Source of the DNA: Emcibacter sp.
GTDB lineage: Bacteria; Pseudomonadota; Alphaproteobacteria; Sphingomonadales; Emcibacteraceae
Direction of reading: 5' to 3'
Length of the DNA stretch: 64,000 nt
Assembly: GCA_021647465.1 (NCBI GenBank)
Contig: JAKIUQ010000006.1
Span: 124,001-188,000 of the forward strand
The position numbers and the translations under genes are program-made. Below, one piece after another: positions 52,328 to 63,538 of this stretch (position 1 is its first letter; every line of letters starts with the position of its first letter). Under the pieces are notes generated by a model. It worked only from the letters and a program-made list of their open reading frames with translations, searched no databases and was not told the origin of the DNA.

Positions 52328-52374
52328 GTGAGCGGGGTAGAAAAGCACCATACCGGCCATCAAGAATGTGAAAT

Positions 52375-54654
52375 CTATTTTTTCTCATGCATGTTGACAT
52401 TATGGGCGGCAAGGGCGGCCAGATTAATAATTTCTGAGGCATATGACCCCATGGGGATGATCTGAACCGAATGGGCAAGCCCCACCAACATGGGCCCAAT
52501 CACGGTGCCCCCGCCAAGTTCGCGCAGCATTTTGGTTGAAATATGGGCCGAATGCATGCCCGGCATAATCAAGATATTGGCCGGGCCTGACAGGCGGCAA
52601 AAGGGGTATGATTTCATAATCTCAGGATTAAGAGCAACGCCGGCATGCATTTCCCCCTCATATTCAAAATCAACCTTCCTTTGGTCAAGAACGCTTACCG
52701 CCGCCCGCGAAGTCGTGGCTAAAATACCGCCTACAGGATTGCCAAAATTGGTATAAGACATGAAGGCCACGCGTGGTTCTATGCCAAAATGACGTACGGC
52801 TGCTGCCGCATGGATGGCTATTTCGGCCATTTCTTCTGCGGTGGGCATTTCATTGATGGCGGTATCGGCCACAAAAATTGTCCGGTCATCCTTGACCACA
52901 ATAGATAGTCCCATGGCTTCACAGCCGGGGATGGGGTCGATCACTTTCATAATACTGTCGAGTGCCGCCGCATAATGGCGGTTATGTCCGGTCACCATGG
53001 CATCCGCATCCCCAAAGGCGAGCATACAGGCCCCGAAAATATTACGGTCTGACCGGACAAGACGCAGGCAATCCCGAAAGAGATAACCTTTGCGTTGCAA
53101 TTTCGAGAATAGAAACTCCGCATATTTGGTGGTCTTTTCACTGTCCCGGCCATGATGGATTTCCAGCGTGTCATTTCGATTATGTCCGATATGTTCCAGG
53201 TGATCGCGAATTTTCTTTTCATAACCGATGAGAACCGCTTTGCCATAGCCATTCTGCTCAAACCCAAGGGCGGCCCGAAGAACGGTTTCTTCATCCGCTT
53301 CGGTAAAGATCACCCGCTTTGGCTCATTGCCGAGCTGATCATAGATCATTTGTAATGTGCCGGTGGTGGGATTGAGCCGCGCCGCCAATTCCTTGCGGTA
53401 GGCATTCATATCAATGATCGGCCTTCTGGCGACGCCGCTTTTGATGGCGGCCTCTGCGACGGCGGGCGATATGGCGCTGATCAATCGCGGATCGAAAGGG
53501 GCCGGAATGATATATTTCGGGCCATATTTTGGATGTCCTCCGCTATAGGCGGCGGCGACTTCATCTGGCACATCTTCACGGGCCAGTTTCGCAATGGCGA
53601 GGGCGGCGGCTATTTTCATTTCATCATTGATGGTGGAGGCCCGCACATCCAGCGCGCCGCGAAAAATATAGGGAAAACCAAGCACATTATTTACCTGATT
53701 TGGATAATCTGACCTGCCCGTGGCCACGATGGCGTCATTGCGCGCTTCGGCCACATCCTCGGGCGTTATTTCCGGATCCGGATTGGCCATGGCAAAGATG
53801 ATGGGCTTGTCTGCCATGCTTTTGACCATATCTTTGCTGACGGCGCCTTTAACCGACAGGCCCAGAAATATATCGGTATTAACCAGCGCCTGCTTTAATG
53901 TGCGATGTTCTGTTGCAATGGCATGGGCCGATTTCCATTGGTTCATGCCTTCTTTTCGGCCTTGATAAATGACGCCTTTGCTGTCGCACATGATGACATT
54001 TTCATGGGGTACGCCCATGGCTTTGACCAATTCAGTACAGGCGATAGAGGCCGCGCCTGCGCCATTAACGACTATTTTAACATTTTTAATGTCCCGTCCC
54101 GTAAGGTCAATGGCATTTATAACACCGGCGGCGGTAATGATTGCCGTGCCGTGCTGATCATCGTGGAAAACCGGAATATCCATCTTTTCGCGCAGGGCCT
54201 GTTCAATGATGAAGCATTCAGGGGCCTTGATATCTTCCAGATTTATGCCGCCAAATGTGGGGCCAAGTAATTTCACGCAATTGATGAATTCGTCCACATC
54301 TGTGGTATCCACTTCAAGGTCAATACCGTCAATATCGGCGAATCTTTTGAACAGAACCGCTTTTCCCTCCATAACAGGTTTGGACGCGAGCGCACCAAGA
54401 TTCCCAAGCCCGAGGATGGCGGTGCCATTGGTAATAATGGCCACGAGATTACCTTTAGCCGTATAATCATAAGCCATACTTGGATGTTCCGAGATGGCCA
54501 ATACAGGGGCCGCCACGCCGGGGGAATAGGCCAGAGACAGATCACGCTGGGTTGCCATGGATTTGGTTGCCCGGATTTCCAGTTTTCCGGGACGGCCAAT
54601 GGCGTGGTAATGAAGGGCTTCTTTATCGCCAAAATCATTTTTTTTATCACTCAT
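52375..54654 (-). CDS. maeB: NADP-dependent malic enzyme with phosphotransacetylase-like C-terminus
   Basis: About 759 residues. The malic enzyme part (1 to about 430) has SLAYSPGVAAP, GTAILGLGNLGALASKPVMEGK, DDQHGTAI and the Rossmann motif VNGAGAASIAC. The C-terminal PTA-like domain (about 430-759) starts near FTEADEETVLRAA and is regulatory, giving acetyl-CoA inhibition in related enzymes. It decarboxylates malate to pyruvate and makes NADPH, which can support PHB synthesis by PhbB. The start at 54654 (MSDKKND) is preferred over the ORF start at 54714, whose 20 extra residues are low-complexity and unlike the family. Confidence 0.95.
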   Translation of the reverse strand: MSDKKNDFGDKEALHYHAIGRPGKLEIRATKSMATQRDLSLAYSPGVAAPVLAISEHPSMAYDYTAKGNLVAIITNGTAILGLGNLGALASKPVMEGKAVLFKRFADIDGIDLEVDTTDVDEFINCVKLLGPTFGGINLEDIKAPECFIIEQALREKMDIPVFHDDQHGTAIITAAGVINAIDLTGRDIKNVKIVVNGAGAASIACTELVKAMGVPHENVIMCDSKGVIYQGRKEGMNQWKSAHAIATEHRTLKQALVNTDIFLGLSVKGAVSKDMVKSMADKPIIFAMANPDPEITPEDVAEARNDAIVATGRSDYPNQVNNVLGFPYIFRGALDVRASTINDEMKIAAALAIAKLAREDVPDEVAAAYSGGHPKYGPKYIIPAPFDPRLISAISPAVAEAAIKSGVARRPIIDMNAYRKELAARLNPTTGTLQMIYDQLGNEPKRVIFTEADEETVLRAALGFEQNGYGKAVLIGYEKKIRDHLEHIGHNRNDTLEIHHGRDSEKTTKYAEFLFSKLQRKGYLFRDCLRLVRSDRNIFGACMLAFGDADAMVTGHNRHYAAALDSIMKVIDPIPGCEAMGLSIVVKDDRTIFVADTAINEMPTAEEMAEIAIHAAAAVRHFGIEPRVAFMSYTNFGNPVGGILATTSRAAVSVLDQRKVDFEYEGEMHAGVALNPEIMKSYPFCRLSGPANILIMPGMHSAHISTKMLRELGGGTVIGPMLVGLAHSVQIIPMGSYASEIINLAALAAHNVNMHEKK

Positions 54655-54804
54655 TACTTTGCTTTCTACGATTATTATAATCTTTTGGTCTGGTTTTAGA
54701 AAATTGCTTTCCACCTATGGCGCAGATAAGGTATCTTTGATATGGCACCCGCAGCATATATCTGAATATTAAAAAATACTAGTGAAACAAATTTTCGAAA
54801 CATA

Positions 54805-54840
54805 TTTAATTACATTATTTGTATATATATTGTAATTAAA
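54805..54840. promoter_or_regulatory. AT-rich dyad in divergent maeB/mutS region
   Basis: TTTAATTACA and TGTAATTAAA are perfect 10-base inverted arms 16 bases apart, between divergent maeB and mutS and about 50 bases before mutS. It could be an operator; in such AT-rich DNA chance is also possible. Confidence 0.3.
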
Positions 54841-54891
54841 CAAATTGTAAACATATAATATCTTTATTAATATTTTAAAATTGATGACATT

Positions 54892-57672
54892 ATGACCGAT
54901 ACTCTGACAAAAAGTAAGAATAAATCATCACGGACGATGGCGAAATTTGCGCCGAAATCTGATTCTGCTGTAACGCCCATGATGGTACAATTTTTAGAGT
55001 TAAAAGAAAAACATCAGGAATATCTGCTCTTTTACCGGATGGGTGATTTTTATGAATTATTCTTCGAGGATGCGGTTAAGGCTTCGCAGGCCCTCGACAT
55101 TACCCTGACCAAACGGGGAAAATATAACGGGGTTGATATTCCCATGTGCGGCGTTCCAGTTCATGCGGCGGAAAATTATCTGTCCCGCCTTATTAAGCGG
55201 GGATTTAAAGTTGCCGTTTGCGAACAGATGGAAAATCCGGCAGAGGCTAAAAAGCGCGGTGCCAAATCTGTTGTAAGGCGGGATGTGGTGCGTTTGGTCA
55301 CCCCGGGAACCATCACCGAAGAAAATCTGTTAAATGCCCGCCAGAATAATTTTTTGGCCGCCTTGGCCCGGTCGCAGAATAAATTTGCGCTGGCATGGCT
55401 TGATATTTCCACAGGCGATTTTTTTGTCAACGCCCTTCACCCGGAAAATTTGGGTTCTGAATTAGCCCGCCTAAACGCAGGAGAGATCATCCTGTCGTCA
55501 CAGCTTTTGGCAAGCGACGATCTGGGGGATGCGCTTGCGGACTGGGAACATGTGCTCAGCCTCGTTGAAAGCAGCCATTTTGACAGTATGCGGGGGGAGG
55601 CTATCCTGAAAGAGGCTTACGGCGTCAAAACCCTCGAAGGATTGGGAAGTTTTAATCGCGAAGAATTATCCGCTTGCGGCGGGTTAATAACCTATTTGCT
55701 GGAAACGCAAAAAGGCAAATTACCCAAACTTAAGAATCCCGTGTCCGTCGGCGAAGGCGGCACCATGATGATAGACGGAGCGACCCGCAGAAATCTGGAA
55801 TTGACCCATACCTTGGCGGGGTCGCGGCAAGGCAGCTTGCTCCATACGATTGACCGCACGGTAACGGGCGCGGGGGCAAGATTGCTCAGCAGCCGCCTTA
55901 ATGCGCCGCTAATGGATCATATAGCCATAAACCGGCGGCTCGATCTGGTGGCTTATTTCCAGGAACATGAGGCATTCCGCCGTAAAATCAGAGATTTGCT
56001 TAAGCGGTGTCCTGATCTGGAACGGGCCATGTCGCGGCTGTCCGTGGGGCGCGGCGGCCCCCGTGACCTCGCGGCTGTGCGCAATGGCCTGATACAGGCT
56101 GCGGATATTAAATATATTTTCCAAAGTCGGTCGACATCGCCGGATGTGGCCAATGAAACCGCCAGTGATGATCATCTGATATCACGGCCAAAAGACATTG
56201 ACATTATCCTCAAAAATTTAGGCTCTCATCAGGAGATTATTGATTTATTGCAAAGGGCGCTTTCTGAAGACCTGCCGACCATCATTCGGGACGGGAATTT
56301 CATAGCCAAGGGCTTTCATGCCGCCCTCGACGATTTTCGCGTGCTGTCCAGTGAAAGCAAAAGATTGATATTGGCTTTAGAGGCAAAATACCGGGACATG
56401 AGCGGGGTGAATGGCCTGAAAGTGAAATATAACAATGTGCTGGGATATTTTATTGAGGTCACGGCGCTTCATGCGGATAAGTTAATGGCCGCGCCCTTGA
56501 ATGAAACTTTCATCCATCGCCAGACCTTGGCCAGTGCGGTACGGTTCAATAGTCACGAACTGGCAGAGCTTGCAGGGAAAATAGGGCAGGCGTCGGACAG
56601 AGCCCTTGTCCTGGAACATGAAATATATGAAGAACTGGTCGCGGCCACGCTTCATAGCTGGCAGGAAATAATTCTGGCATCTCAGGGACTTGCGCAACTG
56701 GATGTGGCAACCGCCCTGGCGGAACTTGCGGCTGAAAAAAATTACAGTCGGCCTTTGGTGGATGACAGTCTGAGTTTTGATATTCAAAATGGCCGTCACC
56801 CCGTGGTTGAAGCTGCTTTGGAGAAAAATCAGTCAGATCATTTTGTGGCCAATGACTGCGACCTTAATCCCGGCAACAGATTATGGTTGATTACGGGGCC
56901 AAATATGGCCGGTAAAAGTACTTTTCTGCGGCAGAATGCCTTGATGGCTTTGATGGCCCAGATGGGCAGTTTCGTTCCGGCAGAAAAAGCGCATATGGGC
57001 ATTGTTGATCGTTTGTTCAGCCGGGTCGGTGCCTCGGATGATTTGGCGCGGGGACGGTCAACCTTTATGGTTGAAATGGTTGAAACAGCGGCAATATTAA
57101 ACCAGTCCACGGAACGCTCTCTGGTGATTTTGGATGAAATAGGCCGGGGGACAGCCACTTATGACGGCCTGTCCATTGCATGGGCGGCGGTGGAACATAT
57201 CCATGAAGTGAATATGTGCCGGGCCTTATTTGCAACCCATTATCATGAGATGACCGCATTGGCGGCAAAGCTGGATGATTTGGCGCTGCATTATATGAAG
57301 GTTAAGGACTGGCAGGGAGAAATTATCTTTCTTCATCAAGTGGCCAAGGGCTCTGCGGATCGCTCATATGGTATTCAGGTGGCAAAACTGGCGGGCCTGC
57401 CAAAGGTCGTTGTAGAACGGGCGCAGCAAGTGTTGCATAGCCTCGAACAAGACGGGCAGGGCGCGGCCAGAGGGCAAAAAATGGATAATCTGGCCGATGA
57501 CTTGCCTTTGTTTTCCGCTCTTCAGGCGAAAGTCGATCAGGGGTCAGTCAATGAAAATTCGGCTGGTGTGAAGATTGAAAAAATATTGTCAGATGTTTTT
57601 CCTGATGAACTTAGCCCAAGGCAGGCAATGGATATTCTCTATAAATTAAAGCAGTTGCAGCAAGATGGTTAA
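54892..57672 (+). CDS. mutS: DNA mismatch repair protein MutS
   Basis: Recognises mismatches and starts repair. The 926-residue product has the mismatch-binding domain with [14 protein letters not shown] (Phe-x-Glu region), connector, lever and clamp domains, and the ATPase core with Walker [10 protein letters not shown], Walker [11 protein letters not shown], and the conserved [10 protein letters not shown]. The C-terminal HTH ([14 protein letters not shown]) is complete. The start at ATG 54892 adds about 30 residues before the conserved region, common in alphaproteobacteria. Its end overlaps glnD by 8 bp, a conserved gene order in this class. Confidence 0.98.
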   Translation: MTDTLTKSKNKSSRTMAKFAPKSDSAVTPMMVQFLELKEKHQEYLLFYRMGDFYELFFEDAVKASQALDITLTKRGKYNGVDIPMCGVPVHAAENYLSRLIKRGFKVAVCEQMENPAEAKKRGAKSVVRRDVVRLVTPGTITEENLLNARQNNFLAALARSQNKFALAWLDISTGDFFVNALHPENLGSELARLNAGEIILSSQLLASDDLGDALADWEHVLSLVESSHFDSMRGEAILKEAYGVKTLEGLGSFNREELSACGGLITYLLETQKGKLPKLKNPVSVGEGGTMMIDGATRRNLELTHTLAGSRQGSLLHTIDRTVTGAGARLLSSRLNAPLMDHIAINRRLDLVAYFQEHEAFRRKIRDLLKRCPDLERAMSRLSVGRGGPRDLAAVRNGLIQAADIKYIFQSRSTSPDVANETASDDHLISRPKDIDIILKNLGSHQEIIDLLQRALSEDLPTIIRDGNFIAKGFHAALDDFRVLSSESKRLILALEAKYRDMSGVNGLKVKYNNVLGYFIEVTALHADKLMAAPLNETFIHRQTLASAVRFNSHELAELAGKIGQASDRALVLEHEIYEELVAATLHSWQEIILASQGLAQLDVATALAELAAEKNYSRPLVDDSLSFDIQNGRHPVVEAALEKNQSDHFVANDCDLNPGNRLWLITGPNMAGKSTFLRQNALMALMAQMGSFVPAEKAHMGIVDRLFSRVGASDDLARGRSTFMVEMVETAAILNQSTERSLVILDEIGRGTATYDGLSIAWAAVEHIHEVNMCRALFATHYHEMTALAAKLDDLALHYMKVKDWQGEIIFLHQVAKGSADRSYGIQVAKLAGLPKVVVERAQQVLHSLEQDGQGAARGQKMDNLADDLPLFSALQAKVDQGSVNENSAGVKIEKILSDVFPDELSPRQAMDILYKLKQLQQDG

Positions 57673-60439
57673 AGTTAAAAAGAATTCCCAGATTTTTAAT
57701 CGTAAAGCCTTTGAAAACAGGTTGCGTGACCTTCAGGCGAATATGTCCTCTTCCGATATACGCCCGGCGCTGATAGAGCTTTTAAAGGAATTTTATCAGC
57801 ATGGATTTGAAGAAATTCAGCGCCGCTGTACTGAGGGGGAAAATGGCGCAGCTTTGGTTGCGGCGCAGACGTTGTTGACGGATGAAATCATTATTCAGAT
57901 TTATAAAATCACCACAGAATATATTCTTCCCGTACAGAATAGAACGTCGAGTGAACGGTTGAGCCTCGTGGCTATTGGGGGGTATGGCCGCATTGATATG
58001 TCGCCTTATTCCGATGTGGATATATTGTTTTTATTGCCCTACAAACAAACCGCATGGGGCGAGCAGGTTGTTGAATATATGCTTTATATGCTGTGGGACA
58101 TCGGCTTGAAAGTCGGCCATGCGGTCCGCACAATTAAGGAATCTGTGCGTCTGTCAAAAGAAGATTTGACCATTCGGACATCTTTGCTGGAATCCAGATA
58201 TATCTGCGCGGACAAGACTTTATACGAAGAATTTCTGGAAAGCTATAAAAGTCAGGTTGTTGCCGGAACGGAACCCGAATTTGTCGAACAAAAACTTGCC
58301 GAACGGGACGCGCGCCATATCAAGCTGGGTCAGGCCCGTTATGTGGTAGAGCCGAATATCAAGGAAGGTAAGGGGGGGCTGCGCGACCTGCAAACTTTAT
58401 ACTGGATTTCCAAATATTTATATGGCGTGGAAAGTGTATCCGAAGTGGTGGAAAAGGGCGTATTTTCCCAAAATGATTATCGCCAGTTCCGAAAAGCTCA
58501 TAATTTTATGACGGTGGTACGTTTTCACTTGCATTATATTTCTGGCCGCGCGGAGGAACGCATTACGTTTGGCGTACAGAAAATATTGGCGGATCGCCTT
58601 GGTTATGTGGACCGGGCCGGATTATCCGGCGTCGAACGTTTTATGAAGCATTTTTTCCTTATGGCAAAGACCGTGGGTGATCTGACGCGAATATATTGTG
58701 CCTATCTTGAAGACAAGCATAAGCGCAAACCCCGTCTCAGGATGCTTAAATTTGGTCTTCGCAATCGGAAAATAGGCATATTTCCCGTAGAAGGCAGCCG
58801 TATTTCCCTGACGACTTCCAAGGATTTTATTGACGATCCTATTAACATGATGCGTATTTTTCATGAGGCCCAAAAACATGATCTGGATATTCACCCCCGG
58901 GCATTACGCCGTATTCGTCATAACCTTAAGCTGATAAATCGAAATTTTCGCAATGATCCTGAGGCGAACAGGCTGTTCATTGAAATGCTGACCTATAAAG
59001 CGGGGCCGGGATTTATTTTAAGGCTGATGAATGAAGCCGGCGTATTGGGCAAATTTATCCCTGATTTTGGACGGGTTGTGGCCCAAATGCAATTTGATAT
59101 GTATCATGTTTATACCGTTGATGAACATACCATCAGAGCGATTGAGCTCTTGTCCGAACTGGAACAGGGGAAATTTGCGGAGGAGCATCCGCTATCTCAT
59201 GAAATAGTCCATAAAATACTTTCGCGAAAGGTGCTTTATGTCGCTGTTTTGCTTCATGATATTGCCAAGGGCCGCAAGGGTGACCATTCGGTTTTGGGGG
59301 AACGGGTGGCCCAAAAACTATGTCCGCGCCTTGGGTTGACGGCGGCGCAAACGGAAACCGTTTCATGGCTTGTGCGCCATCATCTGATTATGACGCATGT
59401 GGCTTTTAAGCGTGATTTAAGTGACCCAAAAACCATTGAGGATATCTCGAAAATCATTCAAAGTCCTGAACGGTTGCGCCTGTTGCTGGTCTTGACCGTT
59501 GTTGATATCCGGGCCGTTGGGCCAAAAATATGGAATGGCTGGAAGGGGCAATTGCTTAGGGATCTATATTATCAGGCCGAAAGATATCTTTTGGGCGATC
59601 AAATTGAAGGCGGCAGTAAGCGCGGGATAGAGGCGGCTCAGGAAATGCTTCGCGCCGAGCTTTCCGACTGGACGGATGATGAGTTCAGGGCTTATTGCAA
59701 AAGATTTTACGCGCCGTACTGGCTTGCGGTTAAGGGCGAAAATCAAATCAGAAATGCGCGTTTGATTGCGCAATCGGATAAGATGGATGAGAAGCTGAAC
59801 ATCAATATTCATGTGGATGAATTTCAAAATATTTCAGAATTAACCATCTATGCACAAGATCACCCGGGAATTTTTGCCAGAATAACGGGGGCTATCGCGG
59901 TTAGCGGGGCCTCTATTCAGGATGCGAGAGTCTTTACCACCAAGGATGGAATGGCCTTGGATACCTTTAGGATTCAAGAGCCGGATGGCGGCATATTCAA
60001 AGATAAACACAAGCTTGAGCGTCTTGAGAAAACCATTGAGCGAACACTTTCCGGTGAATTACTGCCGCGTAAAGAATTGGACAGTTTATGTGCGCGGCCC
60101 AATAAGGCAGATGCCTTTACCATTGAACCCCGTGTCCTGATTGATAATAAGGCCAGCAACCGTTATACAGTCATTGAACTGAATGGCTTTGATCGGCCGG
60201 GCTTTCTTTATATGCTGTCACAGGCTTTGGTTGACCTGAAACTTTCCATCGGCAGCGCCCATATCGCCACCTTTGGTGAACGGGCGGTGACGGTTATCTT
60301 TGTCTGTGACTTGTTTGGCCATAAAATTGACAATGTAAATAAATTGAAAAAAATCAGGGAAAAACTTATGGCAGCTCTTTTAGTTGGCAAAAAAAAACCA
60401 AAGATTAACAAGAAAAAACTCAACCGGGTTAGTCCTTAA
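57665..60439 (+). CDS. glnD: PII uridylyltransferase / uridylyl-removing enzyme GlnD
   Basis: Nitrogen sensor that uridylylates PII when glutamine is low and removes UMP when it is high. Of its 924 residues, the nucleotidyltransferase motif [20 protein letters not shown] is at about 100-120, [13 protein letters not shown] follows, the HD domain has [13 protein letters not shown] at about 530, and two ACT domains (about 720-800 and 835-910) bind glutamine. All domains seem intact. It overlaps mutS by 8 bp and is 1 base from murJ, so the three are co-transcribed. Confidence 0.98.
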   Translation: MVKVKKNSQIFNRKAFENRLRDLQANMSSSDIRPALIELLKEFYQHGFEEIQRRCTEGENGAALVAAQTLLTDEIIIQIYKITTEYILPVQNRTSSERLSLVAIGGYGRIDMSPYSDVDILFLLPYKQTAWGEQVVEYMLYMLWDIGLKVGHAVRTIKESVRLSKEDLTIRTSLLESRYICADKTLYEEFLESYKSQVVAGTEPEFVEQKLAERDARHIKLGQARYVVEPNIKEGKGGLRDLQTLYWISKYLYGVESVSEVVEKGVFSQNDYRQFRKAHNFMTVVRFHLHYISGRAEERITFGVQKILADRLGYVDRAGLSGVERFMKHFFLMAKTVGDLTRIYCAYLEDKHKRKPRLRMLKFGLRNRKIGIFPVEGSRISLTTSKDFIDDPINMMRIFHEAQKHDLDIHPRALRRIRHNLKLINRNFRNDPEANRLFIEMLTYKAGPGFILRLMNEAGVLGKFIPDFGRVVAQMQFDMYHVYTVDEHTIRAIELLSELEQGKFAEEHPLSHEIVHKILSRKVLYVAVLLHDIAKGRKGDHSVLGERVAQKLCPRLGLTAAQTETVSWLVRHHLIMTHVAFKRDLSDPKTIEDISKIIQSPERLRLLLVLTVVDIRAVGPKIWNGWKGQLLRDLYYQAERYLLGDQIEGGSKRGIEAAQEMLRAELSDWTDDEFRAYCKRFYAPYWLAVKGENQIRNARLIAQSDKMDEKLNINIHVDEFQNISELTIYAQDHPGIFARITGAIAVSGASIQDARVFTTKDGMALDTFRIQEPDGGIFKDKHKLERLEKTIERTLSGELLPRKELDSLCARPNKADAFTIEPRVLIDNKASNRYTVIELNGFDRPGFLYMLSQALVDLKLSIGSAHIATFGERAVTVIFVCDLFGHKIDNVNKLKKIREKLMAALLVGKKKPKINKKKLNRVSP

Positions 60440-60440
60440 T

Positions 60441-61985
60441 ATGTCCCTAGCAAAAGCCGTTGCCACCTTTAGCAGCTTCACCCTCATAAGCCGGATTTTG
60501 GGTTTTATGCGGGATATATTGGCGGCTTCCATACTCGGTGCGGGTTTTGTGGCGGATTGTTTCTTTGTTGCCCTGAAGCTGCCCAATTTTTTTCGCAGGC
60601 TTTTTGCCGAGGGGGCCTTCAGCGCGTCTTTCGTGCCGGTTTTCACCGCGACCCTTAGCCAAGGGGGGAAGGAAGAAGCGTTAAGTTTTGCCGAGAGTGC
60701 CTTTTCCTGTTTGTTGGTGGTGTTGCTGGTTCTTGTCGCGCTTATGGAAATATTTGCGCCGGCGGTAATCTATGTTCTGGCGGGTGGTTTCACGGATGAT
60801 GAGGCCAAATTCCAATTGGCTGTTCTTTTGACCAGAATTACCTTCCCATTTCTGTTATTTATCAGTCTTGTCTCACTTTTGGGCGGGGTATTGAATGCTC
60901 TGGGTAAATTTTCCGAAACGGCGGCAACACCGATCATATTGAACCTTTGTATGATATCTGCCCTGATTTTCTTTTCGAACCAATTCGAGACGCCGGCACA
61001 TTCTCTGGCCATAGCCGTGTCATTCGCCGGCTTTATCCAGTTGGTCTGGCTCTATCTGGCGTGCCGGCGCATAGGCTATAAAATCAGGCTTGTCATGCCG
61101 CGCCTGACACCAAAGGTAAAAGAGATGTTGATCATCATGATGCCGGCGGCTTTGGGGGCCGGGGTGATACAGATTAACCTCATGCTGGATATGATTATTG
61201 CCTCCCATCTGCCGAATGGTTCCATCTCTTTTTTATTCTATGCCGATAGATTGAACCAGCTGCCTATCGGGGTGATCGGGGTTGCCTTGGGCACCGTTCT
61301 TTTGCCAATGCTCGCCCGGAATATAGCCGAGGGAAATGAAGCAGCCTGTAATGCCAATCAAAACAGGGCCATAGAGCTTGGGCTTTTCCTAACCATACCG
61401 GCGGCGGTTGCCTTTATGATTATTCCCTATCAGTTGATCCATGTGTTATTTGAAAGGAACGCTTTTACCTCGCAGGATAGCTGGCAGACGGCCTATGCCT
61501 TGGCGGCTTATGCGGCGGGTCTTCCGGCCTATGTTCTGGCCAAGATATTCAGCCCCGGATATTTCGCACGTAAAGATACCAGAACGCCGGTGAAATTTGC
61601 GATGGTGGCATTAGCCGTGAATGTCATATTGAATTTAATATTGATGCAGTATTTTGCCCATGTGGGGCTGGCGATGGCCACGGCCATATCAGCCTGGGTT
61701 AACGTGGCATTGCTGGCGGGGGGATTGATCCGGCGCGGCCAGTTTGCCTTTGATAAAAAGGTTTTATTGCGCGTTGCCAAATATTTTCTGGCCAGCCTTT
61801 TGATGGGCGGTATTATATGGATCATAAGCGGGCATATTTCAGATATATTTTCCGGGCAGTTGCTGGAAAAAATTTCGGGCTTGCTTATTCTCATATTGGC
61901 CGGTATCGGCAGCTACCTTGCGATGATCTTTATAACCGGTGCGGTGAAGCCGAAGGAATTAAAGGCTCTGTTCAGAGGAAAATAA
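60441..61985 (+). CDS. murJ: lipid II flippase MurJ
   Basis: Flips lipid II across the inner membrane for peptidoglycan synthesis. The 514-residue product has about 14 membrane helices of the MOP superfamily. The opening (LAKAVATFSSFTLISRILGFMRDIL) and FFRRLFAEGAFSASFVPVF are family hallmarks. The start at ATG 60441 is preferred over 60384, which would overlap glnD and add 19 charged residues. Its 3' end overlaps the convergent formylglutamate amidohydrolase gene by 27 bp. Confidence 0.96.
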   Translation: MSLAKAVATFSSFTLISRILGFMRDILAASILGAGFVADCFFVALKLPNFFRRLFAEGAFSASFVPVFTATLSQGGKEEALSFAESAFSCLLVVLLVLVALMEIFAPAVIYVLAGGFTDDEAKFQLAVLLTRITFPFLLFISLVSLLGGVLNALGKFSETAATPIILNLCMISALIFFSNQFETPAHSLAIAVSFAGFIQLVWLYLACRRIGYKIRLVMPRLTPKVKEMLIIMMPAALGAGVIQINLMLDMIIASHLPNGSISFLFYADRLNQLPIGVIGVALGTVLLPMLARNIAEGNEAACNANQNRAIELGLFLTIPAAVAFMIIPYQLIHVLFERNAFTSQDSWQTAYALAAYAAGLPAYVLAKIFSPGYFARKDTRTPVKFAMVALAVNVILNLILMQYFAHVGLAMATAISAWVNVALLAGGLIRRGQFAFDKKVLLRVAKYFLASLLMGGIIWIISGHISDIFSGQLLEKISGLLILILAGIGSYLAMIFITGAVKPKELKALFRGK

Positions 61986-62849
61986 GCCGGGTATATTTTT
62001 ATTCAGATCTTCGCTAAGCCCAGTGATCAGAGTCCGCAGTGGCCCGAAACCATCATGTGGTTTCAGGGATTTTTCATCCATATATAGTGATCTTTTAAAT
62101 TCGAGCTGAATGGCTTGGCATTTATATGCGCCGTTATGATTAGACTGACCATAATGCCGGGTATTAAAGCCGCCGGAATAGGGCTTGTTATAGGTCACGC
62201 TGAGACCATGGTCAGAAAAATAGGCCCCGATATGGCGGCTCAATTCTACGCTGCAACTCTTGTTAAAGTAATTTCCGATCACCAGATCTGCTTGCATGTT
62301 TGAGGAAAGTCTGGGGTCTATGAAATGATAGGACGGCATGGAATGGCAATCTATCAAAAGATAATAACCATGTTTTTTCAGCATCGCATCAAGCAGATGG
62401 CTCAAGGCATTGTGAACGGGATGATATATGTGATCAAGTCTGTGGTTGATTTCTGAAAAGGGGAGTTTTCCGGGAAAAATATTGAGCCCGTTATAGGATT
62501 TTCGTGAAAAAATACCGAAACCCTGCGCAACTTTATCCGTATTATGATATTCATTATTGTATTTAAGGGCGTGCGGCGGCATATGAAACATTTCGGAATC
62601 TATTTCATTGGCCGCGCGGTTAGTATCCACATAAGTACGCGCGAAATGATTTATGAGGCCGCTTGCCCCAAATAGAGTGACGCTATTTATCAATTGATCA
62701 ACCAGTATATCGCCGGAAAAATGCAATATTTCTGGATCAATGGAAATCTTTTTCAGGAAATCTTCTGGTAAATATGTTCCGCTATGGGGGCTGTTAAAGA
62801 TAATGGCATTCGTCTGATTGTCTGGCCGGAATATTGTGTATGGCTGCAT
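61959..62849 (-). CDS. N-formylglutamate amidohydrolase family protein
   Basis: A 296-residue zinc-type hydrolase. Family motifs are FNSPHSGTYLPEDFL, YVDTNRAANEIDSEMF, LIDCHSMPS and the C-terminal region GHYGQSNHNGAYKCQAIQLEF. HutG-type members release glutamate and formate at the end of histidine breakdown, but no other hut genes are nearby; some relatives act on other N-formyl amino acids. It is convergent with murJ, and their ends overlap by 27 bp. Confidence 0.9.
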   Translation of the reverse strand: MQPYTIFRPDNQTNAIIFNSPHSGTYLPEDFLKKISIDPEILHFSGDILVDQLINSVTLFGASGLINHFARTYVDTNRAANEIDSEMFHMPPHALKYNNEYHNTDKVAQGFGIFSRKSYNGLNIFPGKLPFSEINHRLDHIYHPVHNALSHLLDAMLKKHGYYLLIDCHSMPSYHFIDPRLSSNMQADLVIGNYFNKSCSVELSRHIGAYFSDHGLSVTYNKPYSGGFNTRHYGQSNHNGAYKCQAIQLEFKRSLYMDEKSLKPHDGFGPLRTLITGLSEDLNKNIPGLFSSEQSL

Positions 62850-62974
62850 GTTATCTATTGCCCATTTGATTTGTGATTATGATCATACGGCAAAAACATT
62901 GGTATAATAAAAATATTTTTCGCAAAAAGAAAAATATATAAATAATTTATTGAATTGTTCATACATGCTGCGTT

Positions 62975-63042
62975 ATTAAAAATACAGGGTCCCGCCCCGA
63001 ATTAAAAATATAGGGCTGGGCCCGGATTAAAAAAATATAACA
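62975..63042. repeat. imperfect 25-26 bp tandem repeat upstream of cpdR
   Basis: Units start with ATTAAAAATA at 62975, 63001 and 63026 (ATTAAAAAAATA). The first two carry GC-rich cores (AGGGTCCCGCCCCG and AGGGCTGGGCCCGG). The block ends 15 bases before the cpdR start and could affect its promoter or leader. Confidence 0.6.
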
Positions 63043-63057
63043 AAAGGTAATATAAGA

Positions 63058-63423
63058 GTGCCGCGTATTTTATTAGCTGAAGATGATGACACCATGAGAA
63101 GATTTCTGTCCAGATCTCTAGAGAAGGCTGGATATCAGGTTATTTCTGTAGGGTTGGGAACGGATGCCCTGCCGTTGCTTGCGGGCGGTGGTTTTGATCT
63201 GCTGCTTACGGATATTGTGATGCCCGGCATGGATGGTATCGAATTGGCGCGCCGGGCGACAAAAATGCAGCCTGAGTTGAATGTTATGTTTATTACCGGG
63301 TTTGCCGCTGTGGCAATGGATACGGCAAAAGACAGACCCGTTAATGCCAAAGTTCTGCAGAAACCATTTCACCTAAAAGATATGGTTGATGAAGTCGACA
63401 GATTGTTTAGTGAGGTTGCCTGA
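63058..63423 (+). CDS. cpdR: single-domain response regulator CpdR
   Basis: A 121-residue receiver-only protein. In Caulobacter, unphosphorylated CpdR directs ClpXP to the cell pole and primes substrates for degradation. The opening RILLAEDDDTMRRFL, GGGFDLLLTDIVMPG with phospho-acceptor Asp52, MFITGFAAVAM and KPFHLKDMV near the end match CpdR closely. It starts at GTG 63058 after AAGA. The kinase relay (CckA/ChpT) is not in this window. Confidence 0.93.
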   Translation: MPRILLAEDDDTMRRFLSRSLEKAGYQVISVGLGTDALPLLAGGGFDLLLTDIVMPGMDGIELARRATKMQPELNVMFITGFAAVAMDTAKDRPVNAKVLQKPFHLKDMVDEVDRLFSEVA

Positions 63424-63538
63424 GTTTTTAGCCATAAAATCAGTTGTAATTTTAAAAGCATATTAAGTCGTTCGGTCGTTTGCCGTTATAGTATCCCATA
63501 TGCGTAAAGTCTTTTCAAACCTATAAAGGCGTAATGCT

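Noticed and set aside
60384..60440. Upstream start for murJ at 60384
   Set aside because: It would overlap glnD by 56 bases and add a charged stretch; ATG 60441 gives the conserved MurJ N-terminus.
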